A stretch of DNA of 64,000 nt from assembly GCF_001984125.1 (NCBI RefSeq), contig NZ_MTQL01000006.1, positions 1,116,001 through 1,180,000 on the forward strand, given 5' to 3'. Made by a program: the position numbers and the translations under genes. The first letter of the stretch is position 1, and every line of letters starts with the position of its first letter. The notes beneath the pieces are model-generated. The model was not told where the DNA came from and searched no databases. It saw nothing but the letters and a program-made list of their open reading frames with translations. Shown piece after piece: positions 1 through 8,546 of the stretch. Source of the DNA: Leifsonia sp. ALI-44-B. GTDB taxonomy: Bacteria; Actinomycetota; Actinomycetes; Actinomycetales; Microbacteriaceae.

Positions 1-2178
1 TTGCTCTTGGAAGAGGGGAACGCCGAGGGTGCGTTCGAGCACGGGCTCGAGGGCGGGGTGCAGATAGGTGATCTCTTCGGCCCCCGTGCGCCGGCGGATG
101 TAGGGGTGCACGGCGCCGCCCTGGATGGGGCCCGGCCGAACCATGGCGATCTGGATCACCAGATCGTAGAAGCGGCGCGGCAGCATGCGCGGGAGCATGC
201 CCATCTGCGCGCGCGATTCGACCTGGAAGACGCCCACCGAGTCGGCGTAGCAGAGCTGGTCGTAGACGGCGGCCTCTTCTTTGGGCAGGGTGGCCAAGGT
301 CCAGCGTTCGCCGCAGAACTCGTCGGCCAGGTCGAAGGCGTATTGCATGGCGGCGAGGATGCCGAGGCCCAGCAGATCGAATTTGACGAGACCCATCCAC
401 GCGCAATCGTCCTTATCCCACTGCAGCACCGTGCGGCCATCCATGCGACCGTGTTCGATGGGGCTGACCTCGCCGACGGGCCGGTCGGTGAGCACCATGC
501 CGCCGGAGTGGATGCCGAGGTGCCGGGGGAAACGCAGCACCTGCTGGGCCAGGTCGACGACCGCGTCGGGGATGTCGTGGTCTTCGCTCGAGGCGACGGC
601 CCCCCAGCGCTCGACCTGTTTCGACCAGGCATCCTGTTGCCCGGGGCTGTGGCCGAGCGCCTTGGCCATATCGCGCACCGCGAATTTGGGGCGGTAGGTG
701 ATGACGTTGGCCACCTGCGCCGCGTTGAAGCGCCCGTATCGCTCATAGACGTGTTGGATGACTTCTTCCCGTCGGTCGGAGTCGAAATCGACGTCGATAT
801 CGGGCTCTTCGTCGCGCATGCTCGACAGGAAACGCTCGAAGGGCAGGCCGTAGTAGATGGAGTCGACGGCCGTGATGCCGAGCAGATAGCAAACGGCCGA
901 GTTGGCCGCCGAACCACGCCCCTGGCAGAGGATGCCGCGGTTGCGGGCGAAGTGCACGAGCTCGTGCACGATGAGGAAGTAGCCCGGGAAGTCTTTGTGC
1001 TCGATGACCTCGAGTTCGCGTTCGATGCGCGTGCGCACCTCGGGGGTGAGGGTGCCGTAGAGCTTGTCCGCGCCCTCCCAGGTGAGGGCCCGCAGCCAGC
1101 TCATGGGCGTGTGGCCGGGCGGTACCTCTTGTTTGGGCAGGCCGGGGCTGACGCTCTTCAGCCGGAACCCGAGTTCGTCGGCATAGCCGACGGTGCGCGC
1201 GACGGCGTCGGGGTAGCGGGCGAAGAGGCGCGACATCTCGCGGCCGGAACGCAGGTGGGCACGACCCGTCGCGGGCAGCCATCCATCGAGCTGGTCGAGG
1301 CTGCGGCGCGCGCGCACGGCGGCGAGCGCCTCGGCCAGACGGTGTTGTTCGGGGGCCGCGTAGTGCACATTTCCCGTGACGACCGTGGGCAGGTGGAGTT
1401 CGCTGGCCAGCACGGCGAGCGCCGCGTTGGCCGCACTGTCGGTGGGATGGCCGTGGTCGGTGAGCTCGACGATCACGTTGTCGGGGCCGAAGCGGTCGAC
1501 GAGCCGCCGCAGTTCGAGCCGCGCGGCGTCGGCACCGGAGCGCTGCAGGGCCGAGCGGACGGTGCCCTTGCGGCATCCCGTGAGCACGAGCCAGGAGTCT
1601 TCTGCCGCGTCGGCGAGATCGTCGAGCCGGTAGCGCGGGCTGCCTTTCTCGGCGCCGTCGGCGAGCTGCGCCGTGGTGATGGCGCGCGAGAGCCGATGAT
1701 AGCCCTCTTGCCGGCGGGCCAGCACGAGCAGGTGATGACCCTCGGGATCGGGTTCGCCGTTTTGCGGGGCCGTGAGTTCGAGCGAGAGTTCGGCGCCGAA
1801 GATGGTGCCGAGGCCCGCATGCGCCTCGGCGGCTTCGGCGAGGCGCACGGCGCCGTAGAGGCCGTCGTGATCGGTGAGGGCGATGGCGTGCAGCCCGAGC
1901 CGCACGGCCTCTTCGACCAGGGCTTCTGGCCCGGAGGCGCCGTCGAGGAAGCTGAAGTTCGAGTGCGCGTGCAGCTCGGCATAGGGCACGACGGGCGCGC
2001 GCCGCGACGCGTCGAAGGGTGGGGTGCCGGCCGCATCGGGCGTGTAGGGCTGGCGTTTGCGCGACCATCCGGGGCTGTCTCCGCCGTCGGCGCCGTGGGG
2101 AACCGGGTCGGGGCGACTGAGGTCGGTGAGTTTCTTCTCGAACTCGGACCAGGGAATCGGGGGGTTGTGCCATCCCAT
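1..2178 (-). CDS. dnaE2: Error-prone DNA polymerase III alpha subunit DnaE2 (3' end outside window)
   Basis: Translesion C-family polymerase of the actinobacterial mutasome, acting with ImuA' and ImuB on damaged DNA. Reading the minus strand from the ATG at 2178 gives 726 residues with no stop up to the window edge. A PHP domain opens near residue 66 ([15 protein letters not shown]), and the catalytic aspartates appear near residue 460 ([14 protein letters not shown]), followed by GRGSAANS upstream of it and LFQEQ at the cut end. The protein is cut within the palm/fingers region; the family is about 1050-1150 aa, so roughly a third is missing. An N-terminal stretch of about 60 residues precedes the PHP domain, as in DnaE2 rather than DnaE1. 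It follows imuB with a 57-base gap and an AAGGAG ribosome site. Placement behind imuA'-imuB argues strongly for DnaE2 over the replicative DnaE1. Confidence 0.95.
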   Translation of the reverse strand, partial: MGWHNPPIPWSEFEKKLTDLSRPDPVPHGADGGDSPGWSRKRQPYTPDAAGTPPFDASRRAPVVPYAELHAHSNFSFLDGASGPEALVEEAVRLGLHAIALTDHDGLYGAVRLAEAAEAHAGLGTIFGAELSLELTAPQNGEPDPEGHHLLVLARRQEGYHRLSRAITTAQLADGAEKGSPRYRLDDLADAAEDSWLVLTGCRKGTVRSALQRSGADAARLELRRLVDRFGPDNVIVELTDHGHPTDSAANAALAVLASELHLPTVVTGNVHYAAPEQHRLAEALAAVRARRSLDQLDGWLPATGRAHLRSGREMSRLFARYPDAVARTVGYADELGFRLKSVSPGLPKQEVPPGHTPMSWLRALTWEGADKLYGTLTPEVRTRIERELEVIEHKDFPGYFLIVHELVHFARNRGILCQGRGSAANSAVCYLLGITAVDSIYYGLPFERFLSSMRDEEPDIDVDFDSDRREEVIQHVYERYGRFNAAQVANVITYRPKFAVRDMAKALGHSPGQQDAWSKQVERWGAVASSEDHDIPDAVVDLAQQVLRFPRHLGIHSGGMVLTDRPVGEVSPIEHGRMDGRTVLQWDKDDCAWMGLVKFDLLGLGILAAMQYAFDLADEFCGERWTLATLPKEEAAVYDQLCYADSVGVFQVESRAQMGMLPRMLPRRFYDLVIQIAMVRPGPIQGGAVHPYIRRRTGAEEITYLHPALEPVLERTLGVPLFQEQ

Positions 2179-2235
2179 CCGGGACTCCTTTCTGTGGGGC
2201 TGTGAGCGGGGTGGTGAGCGGTATCGGTGTGCGGG

Positions 2236-3897
2236 TCAGTCGTAGAGCGCCTCGGCCCACCACTCGTGTTCGGCGAGGACGAGCAGCCAGGCCCGGCCGA
2301 GCGCGTCGACGAGCTGGAACCGGTTGATGCTGCGGGCGCCGTCCTCCCACCACCGCTCGGTGAGCGGCCACGGCCCCGACCAGGACGTGACGGGATGCTC
2401 GCCGCTGCCGCCCGATCGCTCGCCGATGCCCGCCGCGAACACCGCCGGTATCCCGGTGAGGATGCCTCGGCCATCGACGTCGACGAGCCGCCCACCCGCG
2501 TCTCTGACGAGCGCCGGGACCGGCGCCTCGAACACCGTCGACGGCAGCGGACCCGGCACGTTGCCCGGCCACGGCAGTTGCCGCCGCCGGGCCAGCTCTT
2601 TCTCGCCCCCCGGGGGCAGATCGCCCCACGGCACGAGAACCGAACGAGAGCTGAGCAGGCGACCACCCGTGAGCACGGCCGTGACGACCCCCTCGTGCCC
2701 GAGCATGCTCTGCACGCGCGAGAAGCCGTGGTGGATGCTCTCGTCGGGGCCGCCGCCCCACAGCCCGTCTTCGTGGTTGAGCGCGCGGTCGACGCTCTCG
2801 GGCGACACCGAGACGCTCACGACGGGGGCCGCGAGACCCGCGTCGATGCCGTGCCCGCCCTGCAACTGCCACCGCACGCGGTCGAGCACATCGGATGCCG
2901 TGAACCACCGTGGATGCAGCCACGTGCGCCCCGTGCGCCGACCGTCGTCGGTGTGCACCTCGACCCGGATGGCCGTGGCGACGAGTCGGGCCTGCGCGAT
3001 GGTCGCGACGAACCGCTCGGCCGTCTGCCGGAACCCGAAGGCCACTTGGTCGACGCGATCGAGCGGGGTCTCGAATTCGACGCGGCAGTCGAGTTGCGGC
3101 GGGGGCACACGCGCCGTGACGTCTCGCCCGTCGAGCCCCGCCGCCAGCCGGTGACAGAAAGCCCCGTCTTCGCCGAACCGATCGCGCACGCTGACGGGGT
3201 CGAGCGCCGCGAACTGCGCGAGCGTGTGCACCCCGAGCTGATGCAGCAGCGGGTTGAGCTCGGGCCGCCCCAGGAGCTCGACGGGTAGACCGGCCAGGAA
3301 TTCTGCCGACAGCCCGGCGGGGACGATGCGCACCATCTCGGTGCCCGGCACGCGCGCCGCCTGTTCGGCCGCGAAGATGCCGTCGGCGATGCCGATGCGC
3401 GCATCGTGGATGCCGAACCGCGCGAGGGTCTCGATGAGCAGCTCACCGGCGCTCTGCTCGCCCCCGTAATAACGGCTGGGGCCCTGGGCGCGGATGGCGC
3501 ACATGCCCGGGCGCAAGACCTGGATGCCCGGCACGACCTCTTCGAGCGCGAGGATGATGGGCTCGAAGGCCCGCGCATCGATGGCCGGATCGTAGTTCTC
3601 GACGATGAGCTCGGAGCACCGCGATTGCGCCTCGCGCACGCGGAGACCGCGACGCACGCCGGCCGCGCGGGCCGGCAGCGAGCAGGCGAATACCTCCCCG
3701 CGCTCGACGAGGGCGATGGTGCTGCCCTCGCTCGACAGCGCCCCCGAGCCCATCTCTCGGCACCACGCGGCGATGGGCCAATCGGGGCACCACACAACCA
3801 AAGTTCTCGTAGGAGTGGGGCCCAGCGTTCTCGTGGGCGTAGGCGTGGGCGTGCGAGGCAGAGTACTCGTGACCCCCGGGCCACTTGCGGTTGTCAT
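2236..3897 (-). CDS. imuB: ImuB, Y-family polymerase-like mutasome protein
   Basis: 553 residues of the DinB/UmuC Y-family fold. In the family ImuB lacks polymerase activity and bridges DnaE2 to the beta clamp. The core starts near residue 32 with VVWCPDWPIAAW, in place of the usual catalytic DxD-bearing first strand, and continues with the GLRVREAQSRC and GPSRYYGGEQ segments. The start ATG overlaps the imuA' stop by four bases (ATGA), which fixes translational coupling. The first 30 residues are a low-complexity Thr-Pro-Arg stretch with a TPTRTL unit present twice; this is poorly conserved material and a later start is conceivable. The same operon carries dnaE2 downstream. Confidence 0.93.
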   Translation of the reverse strand: MTTASGPGVTSTLPRTPTPTPTRTLGPTPTRTLVVWCPDWPIAAWCREMGSGALSSEGSTIALVERGEVFACSLPARAAGVRRGLRVREAQSRCSELIVENYDPAIDARAFEPIILALEEVVPGIQVLRPGMCAIRAQGPSRYYGGEQSAGELLIETLARFGIHDARIGIADGIFAAEQAARVPGTEMVRIVPAGLSAEFLAGLPVELLGRPELNPLLHQLGVHTLAQFAALDPVSVRDRFGEDGAFCHRLAAGLDGRDVTARVPPPQLDCRVEFETPLDRVDQVAFGFRQTAERFVATIAQARLVATAIRVEVHTDDGRRTGRTWLHPRWFTASDVLDRVRWQLQGGHGIDAGLAAPVVSVSVSPESVDRALNHEDGLWGGGPDESIHHGFSRVQSMLGHEGVVTAVLTGGRLLSSRSVLVPWGDLPPGGEKELARRRQLPWPGNVPGPLPSTVFEAPVPALVRDAGGRLVDVDGRGILTGIPAVFAAGIGERSGGSGEHPVTSWSGPWPLTERWWEDGARSINRFQLVDALGRAWLLVLAEHEWWAEALYD

Positions 3898-4661
3898 GAG
3901 ACGAGCGCGCGCAGCGGCGCAACCTCGGGCTCGCGCACCTCATGTGACGCGGGCCGCTGCTCGCGCTGCGGCACCGACGCAGGCGTCTGCCAGGCCGCGG
4001 GAACGCGCTCGGCGCGGCGCAGACGCCCGTCGGCGTCGGGCAGGAACAGCGAAGCGGAGCGTGGCCGACCGGCCCCGGCGCGAGCGTTGACCGTGACCGT
4101 GACGCGGCGCGCCTGCAGATGCCCGCTGCCGGCGTCGAGCCCCACCCATTCGCTGCTCGAGACGCGCAGGGTGGCCTCGGATTGCGGCCAGTCGCCCAGG
4201 GCGATGAGGGTGGACCCCTTGCCCCGGAGGCGAGCCCCCAGACGAGACACCTCGGCGGGCGCGACCCGGCTGGGCGGAACGGCGACGACGACACCGACCA
4301 CATCGGCGACGGCGGCCGTGACGGTGAGCCACTGATCGCCCGGATCGGGCACCAACACGAGCCGCTCGAGGTCGACCCCCGCGGCCGCAGCCGCCTCGAC
4401 GCCGAACGAGGGCATGCCGACGACGGCGCACCACACGCCGGCAGCGCTGGGCGCCGCCATCATGGCCGTGGCGAGCGCCACCGAATCGGGAACGGAATAG
4501 GCGCTGCCCGCCCGCAGCGGCCCGCCCAGGAGGCTGGCGATCTCGGGCGCTGTCGGTAGTCCGTGCGAATCTACTCGTGTTCGTTGCATGCCCCGGATGC
4601 GCGCCTGAAGCTCGGCCACCTTCTCGGCGGCCGAACCGGATGACGCGACGGCAGGGCTCAT
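3894..4661 (-). CDS. imuA': ImuA' RecA-like accessory protein of the SOS mutasome
   Basis: 255 residues. Recognised mainly by position as the first gene of the imuA'-imuB-dnaE2 cassette and by the actinobacterial ImuA' pattern: an N-terminal helix (VAELQARIRGMQ), a RecA-related core without an intact Walker A loop, and a variable Arg-rich C-terminus. In mycobacteria ImuA' interacts with ImuB and is needed for induced mutagenesis. The ATG at 4661 lies 11 bases downstream of a perfect LexA box with no Shine-Dalgarno sequence between them, so the transcript may have a very short leader. The stop overlaps the imuB start. Confidence 0.85.
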   Translation of the reverse strand: MSPAVASSGSAAEKVAELQARIRGMQRTRVDSHGLPTAPEIASLLGGPLRAGSAYSVPDSVALATAMMAAPSAAGVWCAVVGMPSFGVEAAAAAGVDLERLVLVPDPGDQWLTVTAAVADVVGVVVAVPPSRVAPAEVSRLGARLRGKGSTLIALGDWPQSEATLRVSSSEWVGLDAGSGHLQARRVTVTVNARAGAGRPRSASLFLPDADGRLRRAERVPAAWQTPASVPQREQRPASHEVREPEVAPLRALVS

Positions 4662-4672
4662 GGGTTAAATGT

Positions 4673-4688
4673 TCGAACATGTGTTCGA
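4673..4688. promoter_or_regulatory. LexA (SOS) box of the mutasome operon
   Basis: TCGAACATGTGTTCGA matches the actinobacterial SOS consensus TCGAAC-N4-GTTCGA in all twelve arm positions; the arms extend to seven bases each (TTCGAAC/GTTCGAA). It lies immediately upstream of imuA', so the cassette should be LexA-repressed and damage-induced. Confidence 0.93.
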
Positions 4689-4790
4689 AGAAGTCAACGT
4701 GAGAGCAAAAAGTTTTACCGTTTACGGCGTGTCGCGCCGGGGCACGACGGTAGCGCCCGAAAGATTCCCGGGCGCAAGAATCCTGAGCCG

Positions 4791-4829
4791 CCACTGCGGG
4801 CCGGGCATGCAGTGGCGCGGGCCGGGCAT
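4791..4829. repeat. Short direct repeat with hairpin in intergenic region
   Basis: GCGGGCCGGGCAT occurs twice, 21 bases apart (4796-4808 and 4817-4829); CCACTGC/GCAGTGG (4791-4797, 4809-4815) can form a hairpin around the first copy. A second hairpin, GCGCCCG/CGGGCGC (4753-4759, 4769-4775), could terminate the lipoprotein transcript coming from the right. The rest of 4690-4869 shows nothing recognisable. Confidence 0.5.
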
Positions 4830-4869
4830 CCCGTAGGCGCGGGCTGGTCACCTGTGGGGCGCGGGCAGG

Positions 4870-5250
4870 TTATTCGGCGGGCCACCAGTAGATCGAGCCA
4901 CCATCGCGGCCCTGGAAGCCGAAGGAGCACTCGTAGACCTCGACGATGGTCTGCGACTCGAGCACGATGCGGTTGCCCTTGGGCGGCTGGCTCTCACCGG
5001 GCACGCAGGAGGGGTCGACAATGGTGTCTCCGTGCCAGGTCGCCACGTGCACGCGGGGGTTGGAAAGCACACGGATGTCGCGCGCATTGTCTGGCAGCTG
5101 CTCGGGCAGCTTGCCCGACTCGATGAATGCCACGGCCTGCGTCTTCGACGTGAAGTACTCGAACGAACTCTCGCTCGAGCATCCGATCACGGACACACCG
5201 ATGACGGCACCCACGACGGCCGTCGAAACGACCTTGACCAACTGACGCAT
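4870..5250 (-). CDS. Small secreted lipoprotein of unknown function
   Basis: 126 residues. A signal peptide with a hydrophobic core (residues 5-21) ends in a lipobox, VIGC, with the lipidated Cys at 24; the mature part would be about 100 residues, anchored outside the membrane. It has two further cysteines (CVPG and YECSFGF) that could form a disulfide, and ends SIYWWPAE. A GGGGAGAAAGAG ribosome site precedes the ATG. No family was recognised. It is divergent from the MetE-like gene to its right and is not obviously part of an operon. Confidence 0.85.
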   Translation of the reverse strand: MRQLVKVVSTAVVGAVIGVSVIGCSSESSFEYFTSKTQAVAFIESGKLPEQLPDNARDIRVLSNPRVHVATWHGDTIVDPSCVPGESQPPKGNRIVLESQTIVEVYECSFGFQGRDGGSIYWWPAE

Positions 5251-5411
5251 ACGCTCTTTCTCCCCCCGGCATCAGTGTGGCAGAACGCACCCGTCGGCCG
5301 CGGAAAACGTGGCAATCGAGACCCACCCGTTGCCAAAAACGGCATTTTGCGACAGTGCGAAAAACGCGTGCCCGGGGAATCGCTCCATGGCCCGTCGTCG
5401 GTGGTCGGCGG

Positions 5412-5417
5412 TAGGCT
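5412..5417 (+). promoter_or_regulatory. -10 element TAGGCT, leaderless start
   Basis: TAGGCT ends seven bases before the GTG at 5425, so transcription would begin at or next to the start codon. No Shine-Dalgarno sequence is present. Confidence 0.7.
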
Positions 5418-5424
5418 GGAACGC

Positions 5425-6525
5425 GTGAGCGTACCCCACCTGAACGGCGTGCATCTGGTCGGTTCCATCAACCTGCCCGATGCCGAGACGACCTTCCGCA
5501 CCGTGTCCGAGAGGCTCGGCGCACATGCGGCGCGCCTGCCCGACGGCGAGGTCGGCGAGCGCTTCCACTGGATTCTTTTTCAGGGCGCCAGATTCGAACA
5601 AACCTCCGGCCTGCACCGCGTGGGCGCCGAGCCGTTCCTGGTCGCGGGATTCGACCTGCGCCCCGTCGACATCGACGAGGGTGTCGACCCCGACGGCATC
5701 GAGTTCGGCCCGTTGGGATACGCCGACGCCGCTCTCAGCAGCTACGCCGCCTTCAGCGCCCTGCGCGAGAGAGGCGAGATCGCGCCCGGCACGCGTTTCC
5801 AGGTGAGCCTGCCGACACCTCTCGCGCCGCTCACCACGTTTGCCATGCCATCCGCCCAGCCCGCGCTCTATCCCGCCTACGAGGCTGCGTTGGCGCGCGA
5901 GATCGAGCAGATCACGGCGGCCATCCCGGCCGACGACCTCGCCATTCAATTCGACCTCGCCACCGAATTCGCCTTCATCGAGCAGGTCAGCCTGGGTGGC
6001 GGGCCGCTCACGCCCTGGTTCGCCGAGGCGGGGGCCGATGCCGACAGCATCATCGCCGGATGCGTGGTCGCCGCATCACGCGTCGCCAACCTGGTTCCGG
6101 CGGGCGTTCAGCTGGGCTTCCACCTCTGCTACGGGGATGTGGCCGAGAAACACTTCGTCGAGCCATCCGACACCGCCAACCTCGTCGCCGTCGCCAACGG
6201 GCTCACCACCGGTGTGACCCGTCGCATCGACTGGGTGCACCTACCCGTGCCGATCGAGCGGGACGACAGCGACTACTTCGTGCCGCTGGCCGCGCTCAAC
6301 CTGCGCGCCGAGACCGACCTCTTCCTGGGAGTCGTGCACCACGAAGACGGCGTGGCCGGCGCCCACCGGCGGCTCGAGGCCGCTGAGCCGGCGCTCACCA
6401 CGGCCGGAATCCGCCAGGTGGGCATCGCCACAGAATGCGGCTTCGGGCGCGGGCCGCAGGAGCGGACCGTTCCGCTGCTCGACCTGCATGCCGAGATTCT
6501 TTCGACGCTCGGGGCGAAGCACTAG
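5425..6525 (+). CDS. UROD/MetE-like superfamily protein
   Basis: 366 residues starting at GTG 5425, chosen because the GVHLVGSINLPDAE opening aligns with the family start and a -10 element lies seven bases upstream; the frame stays open further upstream but that part is noncoding in character. The fold is that of the C-terminal half of cobalamin-independent methionine synthase. Two zinc-site elements appear retained: LGFHLCYGD near residue 229 (His-x-Cys) and TECGFGRG near residue 334 (second Cys). Members of this family are methyl- or alkyl-transferases using thiols, but the substrate here is unknown. It stands alone, followed by short tandem repeats and a strong hairpin terminator. Confidence 0.8.
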   Translation: MSVPHLNGVHLVGSINLPDAETTFRTVSERLGAHAARLPDGEVGERFHWILFQGARFEQTSGLHRVGAEPFLVAGFDLRPVDIDEGVDPDGIEFGPLGYADAALSSYAAFSALRERGEIAPGTRFQVSLPTPLAPLTTFAMPSAQPALYPAYEAALAREIEQITAAIPADDLAIQFDLATEFAFIEQVSLGGGPLTPWFAEAGADADSIIAGCVVAASRVANLVPAGVQLGFHLCYGDVAEKHFVEPSDTANLVAVANGLTTGVTRRIDWVHLPVPIERDDSDYFVPLAALNLRAETDLFLGVVHHEDGVAGAHRRLEAAEPALTTAGIRQVGIATECGFGRGPQERTVPLLDLHAEILSTLGAKH

Positions 6526-6585
6526 AGCCGCGAACGACTAGAGTCTCGAAGCACTAAAGCCACAAAGCACTAAAGCCACAACGGG
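6522..6585 (+). repeat. Four 16-bp tandem repeats spanning the stop codon
   Basis: Units begin at 6522, 6538, 6554 and 6570, each starting CTAGAG or CTAAAG. Because 16 is not a multiple of three, the TAG/TAA in successive units falls in successive frames, giving stops in all three frames after the gene. Confidence 0.8.
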
Positions 6586-6612
6586 GCCGGGGCCGTAATA
6601 GCCCCGACCCCG
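6582..6612. terminator. Bidirectional hairpin terminator
   Basis: CGGGGCCGGGGC (6582-6593) pairs with GCCCCGACCCCG (6601-6612) with one mismatch and a seven-base loop. It separates the convergent MetE-like gene and galM. Confidence 0.8.
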
Positions 6613-6671
6613 ACAGCGTCAGCTCACATCACTACGGCTCAGACCGCATCGATTCAGATCGCATCGACTCA
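6612..6671 (-). repeat. Four 15-bp tandem repeats, each with an in-frame TGA, at the end of galM
   Basis: On the minus strand TGA occurs at 6671-6669, 6656-6654, 6641-6639 and 6626-6624, exactly 15 bases apart and all in the galM frame. The first three units share the pattern TGA-rTC-GAT-GCG-rTC; the fourth is more diverged. The natural stop codon is the first of the four. Confidence 0.85.
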
Positions 6672-7604
6672 GACCGCCGCGAACCCGTCAGCACGCACGC
6701 CCCAGGTGGCCTGGAACGTCTCGCCGGGAGCGAGGTAGCGCACGTTGCGACCCGTGTTGAAGGCATCCGTCGGCGCGGTCATGGGCTCGATCGCCACGGC
6801 CGTCGACTGGCCCGGGTATTTCTTGGTCGTGAAGACCTGCCAGTAGGGGAAGTTCTCGTCGCCCCACACCGTGACGACGCGGCCGTCGTCGGCCGCGACC
6901 GTGTGCTCGGTGACGCCGTTCTCGAAGACCGCCTGACCGAAACCGTCATCCAGCACCAGGCCGCCGAGGCGACGTCCGCTGCGCAGATCGTATTCGGTGC
7001 CCTCGACAGGAACCTCGCCCGTCGGCAGCAAGCGCTCGTCCACCGTGAAACGAGTCTGGCAATTGAGCGTGACGGTCAGATCATCCGGTTCGACGTCGCC
7101 GATCGTGAAGTACGGGTGCGTGCCGATGCCCGTCGGCGCCGTGCCCGTGCCCACGTTCTCAATGGTGTGCGTGACCTCGAGGCCCGCGTCGACCAGGCGG
7201 TAGCGCACCGACGTGTCGAGCAGGAACGGGTAGCCGTGCTGCGGGTAGACCGTGGCCGTGAGCATGACCGAGTCGTCGGTCTGCTCGGCGACGTCGTAGG
7301 CCGTGAAGCGGAGCAGGCCGTGGATGGCGTTCTGCTTGTCGGGCTCGGTCAGGTCGAGCTGCATCTCTTCGCCGTCGAGCTCGTACTTGCCGTCGCGGAT
7401 GCGGTTCGGCCACGGCACGAGCACGATGCCGCTGCCGTAGGGGCGCTGCACACCCTCGTCGTAGGGCGGCATGATGTCGATGCCGTTGACGCTCAGTCGA
7501 CGGATGCCGGCACCCACCTGGGTGATCACGGCAGAGACCGTGCCGGCCGAAGCCTGGCGGGTCAGAACGTATTGGTCGCCGGTGACGGCGCGCGAGTGGG
7601 TCAT
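6669..7604 (-). CDS. galM: Aldose 1-epimerase (galactose mutarotase) family protein
   Basis: 311 residues, from ATG 7604, which is preceded by an AGAGGA ribosome site; an in-frame extension upstream is Arg/Ser-rich and improbable. The enzyme interconverts alpha and beta anomers of aldoses, feeding alpha-galactose to galactokinase. Visible family features are the GIVLVPWPNRIRDGKY segment with the conserved Asn-Arg, the NAIHGLLR histidine, GTHPYF near residue 180 and a catalytic-type Glu in the C-terminal AIEPMTAPTDAFN region. It is the second gene after the DeoR regulator (70-base gap) and is convergent with the MetE-like gene. Substrate preference for galactose is inferred from the neighbouring galT-galK. 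Confidence 0.9.
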   Translation of the reverse strand: MTHSRAVTGDQYVLTRQASAGTVSAVITQVGAGIRRLSVNGIDIMPPYDEGVQRPYGSGIVLVPWPNRIRDGKYELDGEEMQLDLTEPDKQNAIHGLLRFTAYDVAEQTDDSVMLTATVYPQHGYPFLLDTSVRYRLVDAGLEVTHTIENVGTGTAPTGIGTHPYFTIGDVEPDDLTVTLNCQTRFTVDERLLPTGEVPVEGTEYDLRSGRRLGGLVLDDGFGQAVFENGVTEHTVAADDGRVVTVWGDENFPYWQVFTTKKYPGQSTAVAIEPMTAPTDAFNTGRNVRYLAPGETFQATWGVRADGFAAV

Positions 7605-7674
7605 CTTCGTTCCTCTCGGGGGTGTGTAACGAGCGTAGCGGGTGGATGTCTGGGCGCGAGCTAGCCGGTGGGAG

Positions 7675-8487
7675 CTAGTCGGTGCGCTCGAGCCCCGTGA
7701 TGACGCGCACGCCGCGCGCCGCGATCTGGTCGACGAGCGCGGCATCGGCCTGATCGTCGGTCACGAGCAGGTCGATGTCGTCGAGCGTGGCGATGCGCCC
7801 GAGATGCACCTGACCGAGCTTGGCGGCGTCGGCCACAATGACCACGCGTTCGGCCGCGCCCATCATGAGGCGTTTCACCTCGGCCTCTGGCAGGTTGATG
7901 TTGGTGACGCCGCGTTCGCCGTCGACGCCGTTGCAGCCGATGAAGGCGAGGTCGGCGTGCAACTGGTCGAGCATGGGGGCCGCAAATGGCGCGACGAGCG
8001 AGTGTTGGCGGGGCCGGAGCGTGCCGCCCGTGACGATGACCGTGAAACGCGGGATGTGCGGTTCGAGGGCCAGCGCGACGGTGAGGCTGTTGGTGATGAC
8101 GGTGACATCGGTGAGATCGGCTCGGGAGGCGAGCGCCCGGGCGACCGCGAGGCCGGTGGTGCCGACATCCACGATCACAGTGTTGCCCGAGCGCACGAGC
8201 GCGGCCGCATTGCGCCCGACCCGCTCTTTGCCGGCGGCGGATGAATTGAGCGCTTCTTCGAATTGCCACTCACGTTCGGGACGCGGTGCGAGGTCGTTCG
8301 GCGGCATCGCTCCCCCGTGCACGCGGCGGGCTCGGGCCGTGTCGACGAGCGCATCGAGATCGGCCCGGGCCGTCACACCCGAGATGCCGAAGCGATCGGC
8401 AAGTTCGGCCACGCGCACGAAACCGCGCTCGGCGATGAGGTCGGCGATCGCGTTGCGACGCAGCTCGGCTGGCAGGGTCTCCGACAT
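7675..8487 (-). CDS. DeoR-family transcriptional repressor of the galactose genes
   Basis: 270 residues. An N-terminal DeoR winged helix-turn-helix (RRNAIADLIAERGFVRVAEL to about residue 60) is followed by the DeoR sensor domain of sugar isomerase fold, with DVGTTGLAVA near residue 105, VITNSL, and the FIGCNGVDGERGVTN ligand-site segment. Such proteins bind sugar phosphates and release DNA. It is divergent from galT across 59 bases that contain an inverted repeat and repeated TTACTT-type words, and cotranscribed with galM, so control of both galT-galK and itself is the natural reading. The effector (for example galactose-1-phosphate) is inference. Confidence 0.9.
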   Translation of the reverse strand: MSETLPAELRRNAIADLIAERGFVRVAELADRFGISGVTARADLDALVDTARARRVHGGAMPPNDLAPRPEREWQFEEALNSSAAGKERVGRNAAALVRSGNTVIVDVGTTGLAVARALASRADLTDVTVITNSLTVALALEPHIPRFTVIVTGGTLRPRQHSLVAPFAAPMLDQLHADLAFIGCNGVDGERGVTNINLPEAEVKRLMMGAAERVVIVADAAKLGQVHLGRIATLDDIDLLVTDDQADAALVDQIAARGVRVITGLERTD

Positions 8488-8516
8488 AGGCCAATCTTCA
8501 CTTACTTCGCTTTACT

Positions 8517-8529
8517 TTTCAATATGAAA
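8517..8529. promoter_or_regulatory. Candidate operator between deoR-type gene and galT
   Basis: TTTCAATATGAAA is an inverted repeat (TTTCA-ATA-TGAAA) ending five bases before the galT -10 element. Nearby minus-strand words GTAAAG, GTAAG and GTGAAG at roughly nine-base intervals resemble the direct repeats often bound by DeoR proteins. Confidence 0.6.
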
Positions 8530-8533
8530 GGGC

Positions 8534-8539
8534 TAGATT
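8534..8539 (+). promoter_or_regulatory. -10 element TAGATT of galT, probable leaderless start
   Basis: TAGATT ends seven bases before the galT ATG. A weak AGGA lies in the gap but too close to matter if transcription begins at the ATG. Confidence 0.65.
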
Positions 8540-8546
8540 TCAGGAC

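Noticed and set aside
1-2205. Long plus-strand open frame of 734 codons opposite dnaE2
   Set aside because: It mirrors the coding frame of dnaE2; the minus strand shows the PHP domain, PDIDVDF and LFQEQ motifs in order, whereas the plus frame has only Arg/Gly/Val/Glu-rich composition typical of antisense in GC-rich genes.
743-2923. 726-codon minus-strand open frame overlapping dnaE2 and imuB
   Set aside because: Arg-rich and without motifs; it runs in another frame across two well-supported genes.
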